Numbered from the stretch's first letter, positions 24,578-38,357 are shown. The stretch: 64,000 bases of DNA from Sipunculus nudus (GCA_026874595.1 CM049307.1:45691678-45755677); one strand, 5' to 3'. Numbers and translations are program-made. The notes: generated by a model from the letters alone, not told the origin.

Positions 24578-25266
24578 ATGTGTTGATTAAAGCAAATAAT
24601 ACGTGATTATATTTCTATATTAATGGGGAATTATCTATTCATATGAATGCACATTAAAACTGGTAACTATAGTAAGGGTAGGTGATCTATATATGAGCAA
24701 GTGCTTTAAGGTTACTGCCAGTTAATTACAACATATTCTAGAAAACACGTTTTGAGCTTGCACAGGCTGAAGCAGGCTTTACTAATTAATGGTAATTGAT
24801 GAATACATAATAATTATGAATGCAACATCGAAGTTTTTTACCATTTATTCTTATCAAGAAAAAAAATACAATACAATGTGACTTATCCAATATCAAGTTA
24901 CTCTAATTCACTTTCAAATAAGAACCTGATAGGACTTTGAAAGATCATTTGGGAGGATTTGAAAGAATAATTCCAGATAATGTGTCTCTCCCATCAACAA
25001 TACATGTGTGCTTGTCATGGAAAGGTGCATCCCACCATCAAACTGTAGCACAGGTAGAGACATCTGGTGGCAAAGAAAGAAATTAATTTTCATGGGGTAG
25101 GGGACTTCAGTTGTAACAAATTCCCCAATCATGCAGAGAAATTTACGGACTACACTAACACCAGGACTATTAACCAGTCAGCCTACACATTTCAAAGAAT
25201 AATTAAATTAAAGGGCACTACCACAGTAACATGCAGGGGATGTTACAGGTGTGTTTAGTGGCTTAC

Positions 25267-25378
25267 TTTGTCTGTCCACCAGCATCACTGCACTGGCAGG
25301 GAAATATCCAGTCTTGGCCATCTGTCCCTCAGCGTTTACATATCCCCGCCATATACCGTCTGGCCTCTGCTCCAGAAC
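25267..25378 (-). CDS. CASKIN: Caskin SH3 domain, C-terminal half (fifth coding exon)
   Basis: A 112-bp exon. The acceptor is ttcctgtttaag (25379 onward) and the donor CAAA|gtaagc at 25261-25266. It starts in phase 0, directly continuing the exon at 36136-36230, and ends in phase 1. It encodes VLEQRPDGIWRGYVN, AEGQMAKTGYFPASAV, then MLVDRQ. Vertebrate Caskins have VLEQHPDGRWKG and GYFP at the same places. The tryptophan of the SH3 pocket (GIWRG) and the GYFP motif are present, but the tyrosine of the usual FPxNYV signature is replaced (FPASAV). In vertebrates the Caskin SH3 is described as unconventional in ligand binding; the same may hold here. Confidence 0.93.
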
Positions 25379-25890
25379 CTTAAACAGGAAACAAACCATC
25401 GGTCACATAACAAAAGAAGGAAATACATTACTAAGGTGTCCACCCTGATTAGCATACTGAAATATATACAGAACAAACAAAGTCGTTGCAAATTTCTGGA
25501 TTACAGTGGAATTTAAAGCTACATTGTTGTATATTGACAGAGCACCTGCTGATCTATGCAAAAATGAAAATAAATCAGACAATTAGGTTTGAAAGATGAT
25601 TATGACTGATTTTGACCAATGTTAGAGGTTTAGACATCCTGGAAGGTGCTGATGATGACTCTGGTATATTTAAATGTATATTTTTATATATTTTAATATA
25701 GGCCTTATTAATTTAAAATGAAATCAGGTTATCTTTGGCTCACCAACAACTACACTGAAACCCTAATCTGTTACTGAGAGAGTCCTCATCAAATAATCAG
25801 TGAACCTGCTGTTCAAATATTCCACATGATATTTCTGAAGTTTATAAGAATAACCTCTTTGTCAATGAAATAATAAAAGTTTCTGAAGGG

Positions 25891-25893
<3 letters not shown>

Positions 25894-25944
<51 letters not shown>
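25894..25944 (+). repeat. (TA)n microsatellite
   Basis: About 25 uninterrupted AT units; the Ile-Tyr open frames over it are artefacts. Confidence 0.95.
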
Positions 25945-25949
<5 letters not shown>

Positions 25950-26803
25950 GTATTATAAGTGAATGTTTCAAATGAATGAGGAATGTCAAAAGCACATGAC
26001 CGTGTGTACTCATTCATACAACTCTGAAAGGAATATGAAGCTAACCCGTTCAAACTCTTATTCTAAATTGATGAAAATGTAAAAAAAAAAATCATGATGT
26101 TCATTTTATACCCCTTTCAGTAGGCAAATGAATAACAGTTTCAAACCATCCTGAATGCAATCTGAGCATTCACACAGCATTCCAAAGTGTTTTCAAATCA
26201 TTTCCAATGCAAATCAATTTATCTGCTTCTTGAAATTTCTAAAGCACCGAATGGGCAAGAGAGCAAGCGATAATGCTTGTGTCACCATGCTGTTAAATCA
26301 TTGTTTCAGATATGAAATGCACATCTCCTGCCCTTGTGATGAAAGTTTGAAACAGATTTGATCAATCCACATTGCCCAAAATGTTTTAAAACCTTTTTTG
26401 TGTGTAAAAAGGGGAACTAAACTCCCTCTCTCTTGACTGACCATGTATTAATGACCGTGTGTGTACATTAGGTAAGAGTGTGCTTGACTACCACTGAGAT
26501 GACCGATCACCAGATGACCAACAGATGGTCAGATGTACCCAACACACAGCGGATGGTTCACAGGTGAGGACACAGGCAGGTGAAGCCACAAATAAAGGTG
26601 TAGTTTATATGTTTGTGTGCCAGGTATATGACACAGTCATGCATATAGATGGAGTTTTGTTCCATTTTACATGATTGGATTGAACATTTTTATTGCTTTT
26701 AACAGGAGGGTATGCCTGCATCCAAGTTTGTGTGTGGATGTTTGTGTGTTTGTATACAACATAGCTCACACAATCACAATTTTGGGAGCATCCTACATCA
26801 GAG

Positions 26804-26819
26804 CCCCCCCCCCCCCCCA
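26804..26819 (+). repeat. Poly-C tract
   Basis: Fifteen or so C bases after GAG. Confidence 0.9.
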
Positions 26820-27916
26820 CATGGTGGAGTCTTGCATTCCTTGAAATGTAGATTTTTAGTCCTGACATTGTGTTTGTGTTCACTCTATGTCAACAGACCA
26901 TTATCTTTTTTCTCTGTTGATACTACTATGTTCTTAGATAATACAATCAATAATTATTGGTTTAATGATAATTATTATCAAGATGTACTGCTAGTAATAT
27001 TAGTTTGGCACATAGTAAATTAAAAGAAAAGCCTTGTGGAGCTGTTGATAGTAAACATTACATTATCCAAATAATTACACACTATGAAGACCCCATTTAC
27101 CCAACAACAAAAGCCTCCAGCCACTAAATAACTACTGAGTCATGTCTAAACAGCACAGCGGGTCCACCCAGCCCAGCAGTAACAGCTTATCTATCATCCT
27201 GTTCTAACAACAACCCCTAATCTCACCCCCCTCCCCCCCTCAAAGAGTGAGCAACATGTAAAACACTTGGTTTGTAAAGATATGTAATGCCATGTCACCT
27301 AAGGATGGCCAAACTTTACATACTATTTGAAAATACAAGACTGATTTTCCCCAAGTGTTATATGAACTTTCACCATTGTTTAAATATTATTACGTGTTCC
27401 GTTACTTTATAAAGGTTCCGTCAATTATTCCAAGCTCACATTTTGTTCTTCATTTTCAGTTTCCTAGATATCTTCTTCCACTAATGTATGCACAATGAAT
27501 TTACATTCCTAATATTTAGGTTAACTCACACAATCCTGTATAAATGAATGGTTTGATAATTGTTCTATTAATAATTGTGCTTTAATGATGTTCCTATATC
27601 AGAAATGCAAATTTTAACTGGGCAGATTTAGGACATAAAACTTGCGGTTGTGTACACCAAATAACCCAAAACACTGCCAATTCAAAGTTCACACTTTTGT
27701 TATAATCAACAAGAAATATCCACACCTCTCATGATGATTATATTATAAATATTATATATTATATTAAATGCATAGTTTGCATGAAATAAATGATAAAATT
27801 TATAAAACTGATAAATTTTGACCCCAAGTAACAATTGGTGTCCAGAAACTTCATCATAATGACCTTACTGACCACCGACCCAAAATTACGAAAAAACAAA
27901 GAATCTAAATTATTAC

Positions 27917-27997
27917 CTGTTCCACTGAAAACTCAGAGGGGCCCGTGTTACTAACATATCCATCCTGAGTAAAGTCAACCAACTTGTAACACTTTTC
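27917..27997 (-). CDS. CASKIN: Possible alternative 81-bp exon inside the SH3-splitting intron
   Basis: The acceptor ggttctctggcttacag (27998 onward) is pyrimidine-rich and the donor is CAG|gtaata at 27911-27916. In the only phase that fits the host intron (phase 0 both sides) the exon is open and reads EKCYKLVDFTQDGY, then VSNTGPSEFSVEQ. The same frame stays open upstream to a second candidate acceptor at 28172, giving a 255-bp version of 85 codons. CYKLVDF...SEFSVEQ loosely resembles the ALYDF...ELSF start of an SH3 domain, so a diverged, mutually exclusive SH3 exon is conceivable, but the GD(Y/I)IT segment is missing. It could also be a chance open frame in a less AT-rich patch. Confidence 0.35.
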
Positions 27998-29458
27998 CTG
28001 TAAGCCAGAGAACCTGTGGATGGAGCCTGAAAGCCTGATGGCATAAAACCCGAGGATGCGGGATGCACAGCACACAGGAGGCTGGATGTGACGGCGGTGA
28101 TTAAAGCATAGACACCGTGATGGAACTGTGTCGACTCCCCTGTTGGGCCTCCCAAATATTAGTGGACTAACCTAATCAAGCATTGTGACTGAGCAACTGG
28201 CATTAACCACTGATGTATGCTGAAGCAGGGCGATCAGCGGTCCGGAGGGATTTGCTTAGTGCAGTTCACTTGCGGAATCCAATTAGAAACCTCCTAACAG
28301 ATGTCAGTTCTCCTGAGCAACCACCATTCATTTACTGAACAAGAGTTCAACAAGCTTTATCCCTGGTGTTGTCTCAACATTAACACAACTGATGGAGTAA
28401 ACAGCTCTGGTGCATAAGGTCGTAACCTCTTAAACGAAATATCTACTGGTTCTTGTTTTTAATATTATCCCAGGATGGAAAGTGAAGCTTCCTGTATCAT
28501 CACTGTGGATGTTACTAACCTGGTATTAAAACCTTATGGTAAAGAGCAAGGGTTTAAACCTTGGGGAATTTACTGGGGGTGTGGGAGGGGAGGGTGGTTT
28601 AAGCTTCCCCCTACCTCTCTATCAGAGGTTAAACCTACCCCTGCCTTCTTTTGAAGAAAAACTACCTTTTTTGTATGGTTTTCAAAATAATGTTAATACT
28701 AAAATCTCGCCCCCCCCCCAAAAAAATGCACATTTCTTATGATAAAGAACTGGAAAATATTCTTACAAATATATGCATTTGTGTAAAAGGTCTGATCCAG
28801 TTGCTGGGGGGTTGGGGGGAGGGGGATCACTAAAGCTTTACTAAAAAAATATTTTAAAATGGTAAAAAAAATTGCTTAGGTTTTCACACTTATTGTTGAT
28901 TGCTGGTTTATCTTAAGCTGAATAACTTTCATGTTTTCTAAGTAATATGCAATTTTAATTGTTATATCTATTATTCATCCAGTCACAGCTACACTTACTA
29001 TCTCAGCTTTGCATGGGTTAATCAAATAATTACAAGTGACTATAAATTCTTCATCACGTCAAAAGGTCAAAATGATGCACATCTATACAGAAAACTGTGT
29101 GATGATGTCATCAGTGATGTGAGATTCACATTCTCTTAACATACACTCAGCTTCCTAACAACAAATGTTACAGTAATACAGGAAACCTGGGAAAAGCCAC
29201 ACCTCGCATTTGAGATCATGGTAAAATAAACAAGCCATCTCACTGAGGCTTAATGCTGTGTATTACAGATCCTAAACAAATCATCTAGGGTGGACCTCAT
29301 CCAGGGTTCATGATATATTGTACATTATACATGTATTATTGTTAGACTGTTAGCCCAAGTTATGTTTACCAGGACAGTGACTTTGCATTTATATTTACGA
29401 TAATTTTGTGAGTTCATAACTGAGGATATTCAGTGTCACACAATGTAGATGACAAATC

Positions 29459-29838
29459 TTAAAGGGGCCAAATCACCTATCTGACCTTTATAAACTTAAG
29501 GTAATCCCTTTGAGCTTTTATAAAAATAGGCCAGAAAAAATTGGATATCACGGATATCTGGCAGCAAGTCAGATAAACCAGAGCTTTGCAAATGGCATTT
29601 GCAACAAGACACCTTTTTACCTCTGTATAAATGCAACCTACCACCTTAGGATACATGTCAGCATTGCTGTGTTTACAAACATGTTGTTGATAAACAAGTT
29701 CATACAGCCATCATGAAAAGCTTAATAAGAACTTTTTTCACAACCAAAATTACCCTTAGATCATTAATATATATACACAGAGGAAGCCAGAAATCACATA
29801 AATTCTTTCTCAAAAAGTAGGTGAATGGGCACCTTTAA
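29459..29838. mobile_element. TTAA-flanked MITE (piggyBac-like ends)
   Basis: The left end TTAAAGGGGCCAAATCACCT and the right end AGGTGAATGGGCACCTTTAA are inverted repeats matching at 17 of 20 positions. Both outermost four bases are TTAA, the target duplication used by piggyBac-type transposases. The 380-bp interior has no usable open frame. A related element is at 62880-63373. Confidence 0.8.
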
Positions 29839-32800
29839 CTTATAGATGTCATCTTTATATAAAGAAAACAATGGAGTAATAGGCCTGCATTGCTATCTAC
29901 CACATTGTTTACTGATCACTTTTTCTTATATATCCTAACAGTATTTTAAATACCACACAAATCAATAATGCATAAACATGACTATGGAGTTAAAGTTAAT
30001 ACAGCATACTGACACTGCATTCTTTCAAGCTGTATTGATTTTACTTTTTCTGCACTAGAAACACATTATGTTTACAACTATGTGTCATTCTGATATTTAT
30101 TATCATTGTTACATCAGGAAAGCTGGTCTTAAAACTTGGGGGACTGAATCCGTTATTATGTTAATTTAAATGTGAGTTAGCTACAATCTGAAGGTCAACA
30201 CAAGATTTAATCATTTAAATGTGCAATTAAGTTAGTTTTTACATTTGTCATTCTAAAGAACTGTACATATTAAAATATCAGTATGGCAAGTACATATTTC
30301 TGCCAAACTGAATAAAGATTTGCATAACAAGAATGTTAGGTTTATTAATTACTTGTTTTTTCAAACCACAGGTAAGTTCTTGTGTTACCTTTATACTGAA
30401 TTCAACAAATTAATAACACAAGAACGCAATCTAATGCACTGGGGGAAACCTTACACCAATACTCAGCTCACCCATACTGGTGCTCACCTTCAACACACAA
30501 TAGACTGGCTCCATGCACAAATTTATCAACTTACATGAAATGTTCAGATAACTCATCTTTCTTCCAAGTAATACTGGGCCAGATACCACAGATGTTAATG
30601 GACTGGCCTCATGTTTGATTTACAGAGCACGGAGCCTGATCAGATTGCTAATTTTGCTGACACTAAATACCAATTAGAACCCCTGTTTGTCAAAATCAAA
30701 ATTTGTATTCTGTAAGGGTTTGTCTGGGTATTGGATCAGCTGATGAAAACAAGACAATGGCCTGGATTGTAATCAATAAATATATGCCCGTACGTTTAAA
30801 CAGGAGCAACCAATCCAGATACTAATTGTACATCAGGGTACCAAAGCCAATGTGTGGTAGTCTGTGTGTTCTCTATTTTTTACTTGTTGGCTATGGATGT
30901 TGTAGTCTGAATATACCAGTATAGGGTTTAAGGTAAAATATTATTCATATTTACATGTTTTGCATTTTTGAATTTATATGATTAATGATCAATAACACAC
31001 ATGTAAATCATGATTTCACAAGTGAAAAAAGTGATTCTACACTATATAGTGGAACATGCAAATGATGACTTTAAAATTTATTTGCTTGGTTCTATTCAAT
31101 TTTAACATCTTAACTTTTTAGTTGAAATATACTTGTATCTTAAGTTTTTTGTAAAATGCATAAAATGCATTTGCAAACTTGGGGCTTAAATATTAATGTT
31201 TTCATAATAGTTAATAATTTCATTATAATAATGATGTTTTACGCCAACATTTATCTTAACACACCACCCAGTGGTAGCAGAACCCCTGACCAGTCTATAG
31301 ATCTCAGTAATTTGTGATAGGAACGCACTTTCCCAGAAGTCTTGGTATCTGTTCCCTGTAGTTAATGGTGGGGAGGGGTAAGGTGAGCAGGAAGTTCTGG
31401 GGTCCTACTATAAACATTATCCCAGGCCGGCCAACCCTGGCCACCCACTACACTCTATACTCCCATAGCCAGAGGCTGCCTTCAACACTAACAGTGAACC
31501 CAAAATGAGTGTTTACCATCAGTCCAGCCCTCTCTATTCCCTGTGTATTCTTGGAACGCTGTTACAGTTCAGCAGCACCTCTCTTGACCTGGCTACCCTG
31601 TTATCTGCCCACCTTGCCTGGTATCTGGTTATATGTACCTCGTAAGGTTACACACCCGGCAAGACCATGTAATATAACATTTCTATTGGCAGGTGTATAC
31701 ACATGTTGTAAGGCTTGCCGTCATTATTTCAATGATAAATTTATTTTAACCTACGGTAAAATTGTTTCATGTCCAATATAAAAACACACCAATTCTCCAA
31801 ATATTTGTTATCAGAAAGTTAAATTATCTCAATATTTAAATCTAAGATCAAGATAAGTTTAATTTAATCTAATTTAATTTTTATCAGAATTTTTAATTTG
31901 CAGCAATTTTTATCTAAATAAGTACACTTACTGATTTAGAGAACTGTGGTTTTACTGAAATTCACAATGACAAAATTAAATTTGAAGATAACATGTGCTG
32001 ATCATTACAGTTCTTTAAATGAGAAAGTTTTTCAACCAAAATAACATCAACATTTTTCATATACATAATTAAGGTGACAGCATTAAAGCACAATTTCCTA
32101 CACTGTCACATTCATTTCACTGAAAAATCAGTCAAAAACATACATAGCAGGTCACAGAAAATTAAGGGTCATTCCTTATTTTATGAATAAAATTTTGTAT
32201 TTCTAATAACAATTAAGAGTTGATGAAGACTTTAACTGCTTAAAGTCTGTGAAATATGGGAAAAAACATTATTTTGTATGTGGGTCAGTGTGTGGGGGTG
32301 TGTGTTCATCCCATGGATGAAATCATACCCCTTTGAATGTCACAGAGTCAGCAAACAACAAAGCTAGAAAAACCTGGAAGTGCTATGGGATTGGGAGTAA
32401 TCGCTCTGTTTAGATATCCTGTAATTAGGAAGTTAGGACAAGTACAAGCACTCAACCTTACCCAAAGCACCCAGCCGATGTTTATATAGCATTAAGCAAA
32501 AACATGTGAATTACAACCAGAGAGCAAGGGCGGCCAGTGTTTTCACTATCAAATAAAACAATATTTTGAGACAGGGCTGTCATAAGCCGGACCAGCTCCT
32601 GGAGCATTCTCCCACAGTGCTGGGTTCTTTATTTCTGTGACTGACACGTAAAACGCATCCAGCCATGGTTTTTCTGCTCTTATTTCACTCAAACGCAGCC
32701 TCAGAAAACTTGCTATGATTCATACTCACGAGATGCAATATTAAATTTCCTCTAACATTTTTCAGATTGATCAATTTCTCTACTTTTTGCAGCACCATGG

Positions 32801-35800
32801 CATTATATTCTATGGGAAAATACCATCCCTAAGCAACTAGATTTTAATGCAATATTGTATTCTCTTGTTTATTCTGACAGTGTTTGCTTTTTTAATAAGC
32901 GGTTTATTTATTGAAAGTTATGTTATAAGATTGTGTTATTTAAGTGAAACTAGAATTGTGATTTAAATAACTGTGTTTTTTTTAACATAAGTGAGTATGT
33001 TTTAGGTGAGAATGTAAATAGTAACTCTATATTTTCTTATTTGTAAAGGAAAGATTTTGCTACCCATACAAGAATTTTGAAAGTAAAACCTTTATTTGTA
33101 AAACAAAATAGCACAAAAATGTGTTACAAAAATGGAAAATACTTTAAAGATTCAAACTGTCAAGCTTATACGCATAACCTGAAATCTTATATGCATTCAT
33201 TATTTTATAATTTAACACATTTAGAAATATGACTCCTCTTATACAGAGTAATGATTTATCTACCGGTACATTTTTGCCGCCTTCTGAACATGATCCCATC
33301 AAACTTAACACGGCTAATAGGGAAATCTTGTTTCTTATTGTGAATATGATCCTTGCAAGATAAACGGTGTCAATATAAATGTAACACACATGATATTGCC
33401 TACTGGGGACAGGTTTAGATGGCACTATGACAATAAATCAATTGTGCGGCTTAGCTGACATGGGTTTCTGAAGCAGTGAGGAACATTTATGCTACAACTA
33501 AGCTGTTAATGGTTACGATAAAGAGCTTGGTGTAATTACATCTGGAAAAGAGAATATCTTTTCATAAGTGTCTGTCTTTCAGTAGCTAGGCTTTTCACTA
33601 TCTAGCACTTTCTTGGTATATAGTGTATTGTCCTTTAGTAAAGAAAGTTTTAGAAACTATTTTGGATCAAATATGATATGGCCTTTATTTACACCAACAG
33701 AAACAGTGACCTGGTTTCGAATCCCAATACAATTTGACTTTCCTGGATAACATTCCTATTTGATTACCTGTAACATAGATGTGAATGTGTGGACTTGCTG
33801 CAGACATCCACACTTTAACAAGTTTAGTTTTTAGAGGTTTATGGCAGTAAATGATTGAATCTGTGAGAATTACACAATATAATCCCTGGCTGGCTGTACA
33901 CTATTCAAAGTCATAGGGTTGTGAATAGTCGATCAAACTCATTTATTTTTGCTTGCTGAATGCTAAATTTGCAATGAAAACTGTTTCTGTAATTCTCTAG
34001 TTGTGTAGTAATATCGAATAAGGGACTGAACATGACTTTCAGAAAGGCAGGGTAAGCATCAGTGATGCTTGTAATGTCTTTTGAACTCTAGGTTCTGAGC
34101 ATCTAATGAGTAGTAATCAGATATGCAAAGTTCTGGCAGTGGGACCAAGAGATTGAAAGCTGGTCCCTGTAGCTATCACTGACCATTCCCAACTACCTCA
34201 CACTAACCAGTCAATTGTGTAAACTCAGCTAACCTATGTATTTCACTATAAATAACCAGATCATCATATAATGACACCATTTATTACCATAGAATGATGT
34301 GATAATTATGTGAAATAATTTATAAAATGATTCATTTTTACTTAACCCTTCATATTATAAAAAAATCACCTCCCTTTGGGATACTGCAAATTCCGATGGG
34401 ATACTCCAAATCCAAATATTTTGGCCCTAGTGTCACAGACTTTTCTTTGTATTGCAAGCCCTGCTAAACGTTTTTATCTGACGAATCATGATGATAATTA
34501 ATATCTTAACAAAGCAGCTGAAGATACCAGTAGCCTTGTACAATCAAAAAGCAGAAAGATAAAGTAACACAACACAGATATTGAGAGAGTGATAAAATTG
34601 AACTCGCACGAAACCTGAAAGCTCCCCAAAAATCAACTATTTTCCATGAAAAGCAAATAAAATGTGCTCTGCATATTCAATGAAATATAATAAAAGTAAA
34701 AAAAATCTGCACTATCTCTCATCCAACAGTTCAATCGAGTTACTGCCAGGTTGTGTTATATCTAACTTAGTAGCTAAGCTTTAGTTATTCACCAAAACTG
34801 TCCTAATATTGTTATAATAATTAAGACACTGACTCTGTTAATTTACTCCCTGGATATCAACATGAATTAACAAAGGCCAATGGAATAAATTTACACATTC
34901 AGCTGCTCTTATAAGACCTAAGTATTGGCATTTATTTATGTATTTACACATTTAGCAGGAAGAAACATATTCTTTACTAATCATGATTTTGCTTTTATTT
35001 ACATACACTATGATTCCAACACATCAAAGACACATTCACAGAATTGCAACTAACTCCAAACTGAAGGATAAGGTGTCACATTTTGTGCTGGGTAAAAGCC
35101 ACTCAGGTGCATTGACACTGATGTTTATCAGAATATAAACAGTTCATGTTTAACTGTTGCTAATATTCTTACCATAAGAACATCCTATTGTAGCAATAAG
35201 AAAGTGTAGGGTATATGTATAGGTAATATATAAAAGCATCTACACCTAGCAGTACACACAACTTACAGCATGATTCCATGAAAAGGTCTGACAGAAACCA
35301 GTATATGGTAAATGACTGCATAAATGATAAAATTAGAATATTTCTGTTGCAAATTTCAACCATTCAACGCCAAAATATTGACTTCTAAATAAAGTCTCAT
35401 GTAGGCCTTTTTAACAAATGTAATTCTGACATTACAGAAACACAAAAGCAAAACATATGCAATAGAGTAGATATGATTTAGAAAACAAGGGTTATTTTTT
35501 TCTATAAACTGAATAAGAACACACAGACAGGTCTGAAATAGTACAACTGCTATCTACAGGAATGTGCAATCTAAATGTTGTATACAAGATATTAATTTAC
35601 AAAAAAATCTTAAATACTCTGACTGATCATGATTTGAGCATCCAGACAAATTATTCATTGCCAGACCCTATGGTCATATTAACCAGGCATATTGTTTTGT
35701 GATAATGCTGACAAATAATGCATGTGTATTAAACTTTAATTCCCATTTGAATTATATTTAAATTAAATAGTATTTTTAACAATTTAAAAAACTTAAATTT

Positions 35801-36068
35801 TCTTAAATCCAATACATCCCATGAAACAAATTAGGAGGGGTATACAAATCATACCTGAATATTTTCCACTGTTCCATTTTTCCCATGTAGAGATATTTAT
35901 TGTGATGACACTTTTAAATATAAAAAAATTATGCCTGATTAAGATTAAATTGATATCTCCGAAGACATTCTGACATTTGAATCATAAACACTTAAAGTAA
36001 TTTTTAAAGTTTTATGGACATAATTGCTCTTCAACCAGCAATGTAACATATAAAGTATCCTAGCTGGT

Positions 36069-36122
36069 GGTGTCACATATAAAATAGGCCCCCCCCCCCC
36101 AATGGTGTCACATAAAAAATAG
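36069..36122 (+). repeat. Short direct repeat around a poly-C tract
   Basis: TGGTGTCACATATAAAATAG, then GG(C/A) and about twelve C, then TGGTGTCACATAAAAAATAG. It lies immediately downstream (in gene orientation) of the donor of the SH3 exon at 36136-36230. Confidence 0.8.
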
Positions 36123-36135
36123 TCTTTGCACTTAC

Positions 36136-36230
36136 TGTAATGTAGTCACCTTCCCTGAAGGTGAGGAAGTTCTGATCGTCTAAGTTATTGTAATCCTCTA
36201 CTGCCTGAGCATGCACGGCATAACTGGCAT
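36136..36230 (-). CDS. CASKIN: Caskin SH3 domain, N-terminal half (fourth coding exon)
   Basis: A 95-bp exon. The acceptor is ttctttcag (36231 onward) and the donor ACA|gtaagt at 36130-36135. It enters with AT, completing a codon begun by the ankyrin exon (G+AT gives Asp), and ends in phase 0. It encodes ASYAVHAQAVEDYNNLDD, then QNFLTFREGDYIT. This is the RT-loop half of an SH3 domain: AVEDY stands where ALYDY is usual, and FREGDYIT matches the (x)xxGDxIT strand of Caskin SH3 domains. Together with the exon at 25267-25378 it makes one SH3 domain of about 60 residues. The first ALYDY tyrosine is a glutamate here. Confidence 0.93.
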
Positions 36231-38357
36231 CTGAAAGAACAAACATAGAGTAAGTATTAGTACTCTCCATTCAAATGTCATCACTCAAATTGAGTAGTCG
36301 TCATATGCTGTGCAAAAGACACTTAACACATATTCTTGTTGTTGATGTGTTGAGCTGACTCTCCTTAGTCATACATGGATTTCCACCATTTTTGCAAGAG
36401 ACTCTGAGGAAAATTTATAACATACATGCAATACTTATATACTGATACTGATACCAACTCGGACAAGACACTGGCCCAGTTAGGCTACACACACCTGTAA
36501 TACACTGACACAGAACTGTTCATATTTCCGTCACTTTTAAGTTGTACTCTTGATCATTTTAATATACAATACTTCATATATCAACAATGGTATATCACCT
36601 CCGACAGAACATTTACATAGTAATGTTGAAGAGACTTGGAACACACTGATGTAAAACTGAATGTTATCACTGCATGCACTCTCGAGCAATCAGATACAAT
36701 TGTGAATGGATCAGACATTGACTTTGTTTTTTACAGTTTTATGATCTTTCATGCACAAAACACTGGCTCTTTTTTTAATTTTTTTTATGATCTATTCTTC
36801 ATGCAGAAGTATGGGAAATCTTAACACTTGAATTCAATACAACCATAAAGATGCAAAGAAGGTGACGGCTACTACTGAAAGTCTTTCTTAACCACAAATG
36901 CAAAGAATAGCCAAGTTTGCAGAGACATCAAGCCCCAATATAAGCTCTCACCTGAATGAACCTCACAATTTCTCAAATGGCTCGCAAATTATAACGATGA
37001 GTAAAGCCATAAATTACTACACTTAATGGAGGTCTGTAAAGATACACTTAGTTTTTATCACACAAGTCTTGGCACACTGTCAAATGATGTCATGTTGGGA
37101 TATCACTGTTGAAAGTTTTTTAACTTTCCAGGGGGTATCTTAAGTTTATGGCTTAGCTAGTTTCACACTAAAGTAACATAGAGACTACTGGTTTAAGTTC
37201 AATGTAAACTAAATCATGTTTTATACAGCACATGTGTGTTATATATGTCTGCACTGTTTACACCATAAAGATAGAGTTGTTTACCCAATAAGTACTTACC
37301 TGAACCACACTTTTTCTATATATCCAACAGACAACTCTTGCATATGCTATTATGAACATATCCTGATGCCAATATAGGTACATATAACAATTATATATCC
37401 TTCTCTGGTGCATCTACATATAAATTAACTCTATAGATATGCAGCAAATTTTACATTAAACCATTGATTAACAGGTTAACACGACCTGTGCTTAACATAC
37501 TTGCATATGTGTTATAATTATATGCACATGTCAATCAGTTCTATGAACAGAAATTTCTCTATCCAGCCATCCATGATATCTGTTACAATTTAGCTGCATA
37601 CCAACACTACTCAGTGATTTATGATTGTAAAGTCATAAGTTTTATTGTCTACAAGCCTGGATATGCAAACACACTGTACGTGCCTCATTAGGTGCAACAC
37701 TAATACAAAAACAGAGCGAATATACCATTGCCAATTCACATACCGGTAGTTTTAGTAATATGCATGAACATGAATACAAATTTCATACATAAAGAGCATT
37801 TAGTATTAATTTATTTTCTCTCTAACGTCTCCACAAAGATCCAAATTATAACAAACACTGTCCACTATGTGACTGTTTATTAATTATTTATTACTTCTGC
37901 CTTTTTCTGATGTTATTGGTTGGACCCAGCCCATACTTTAAAATAAGTACAGGAACCTGAAACATAAATGTCCTGTCGTGAGCTAGCACATTAATCATAT
38001 ACACCCTTCACAAAGACAGATTATTTCCTTATATTTGGTGCTGCAATGTTTTTTTGTAACCACAGGGTTAGTGTGATGACCTCCTATCCACATATGGAAC
38101 CAATCTGAGCCACATGTAAGAAACACTGGGATCAGAAACCACAAGGGTTGATTATACTGTGGTTTGTAGAAAAAAAATAGCCCTCAGAGGGCACTTGTAC
38201 CAACCAATGTTACATTCTTATATAAAAACCATGCATCCATACTCCTTTCATTGTGTCTTTTTCAATAATGTCACCATTATTTCTGAGGATATGTTTATGA
38301 TAATGATACTATAATACTGATATTTTATTAAGATTCTACTTTTCATATTTAGGTATA

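Larger units (their letters stand above)
17436..25266 (-). other. Caskin intron, about 7.8 kb
   Basis: Phase-1 intron between the SH3 exon and the proline-rich exon. It contains the Pearl/Helitron-like element at about 17600-19372, a possible 48-bp cassette exon (22775-22822), a short (TA)n at 23217-23242 and a foldback element at about 23741-24577. The remainder, notably 19400-22700, is AT-rich with no feature I can name. Confidence 0.6.
25379..36135 (-). other. Caskin intron, about 10.8 kb, splitting the SH3 domain
   Basis: A phase-0 intron between the two SH3 exons. It holds a (TA)n tract, a poly-C tract, a possible cassette exon (27917-27997 or longer) and the TTAA-flanked MITE at 29459-29838. 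The rest is AT-rich intronic sequence with no recognisable exon on either strand. The less AT-rich patch at 31250-31700 has no convincing exon. Confidence 0.6.

Noticed and set aside
30495-30536. A 42-bp phase-0 cassette between two splice-like sites in the SH3 intron
   Set aside because: The donor is good, but the acceptor lacks a pyrimidine tract; chance occurrence is likely in an intron this long.
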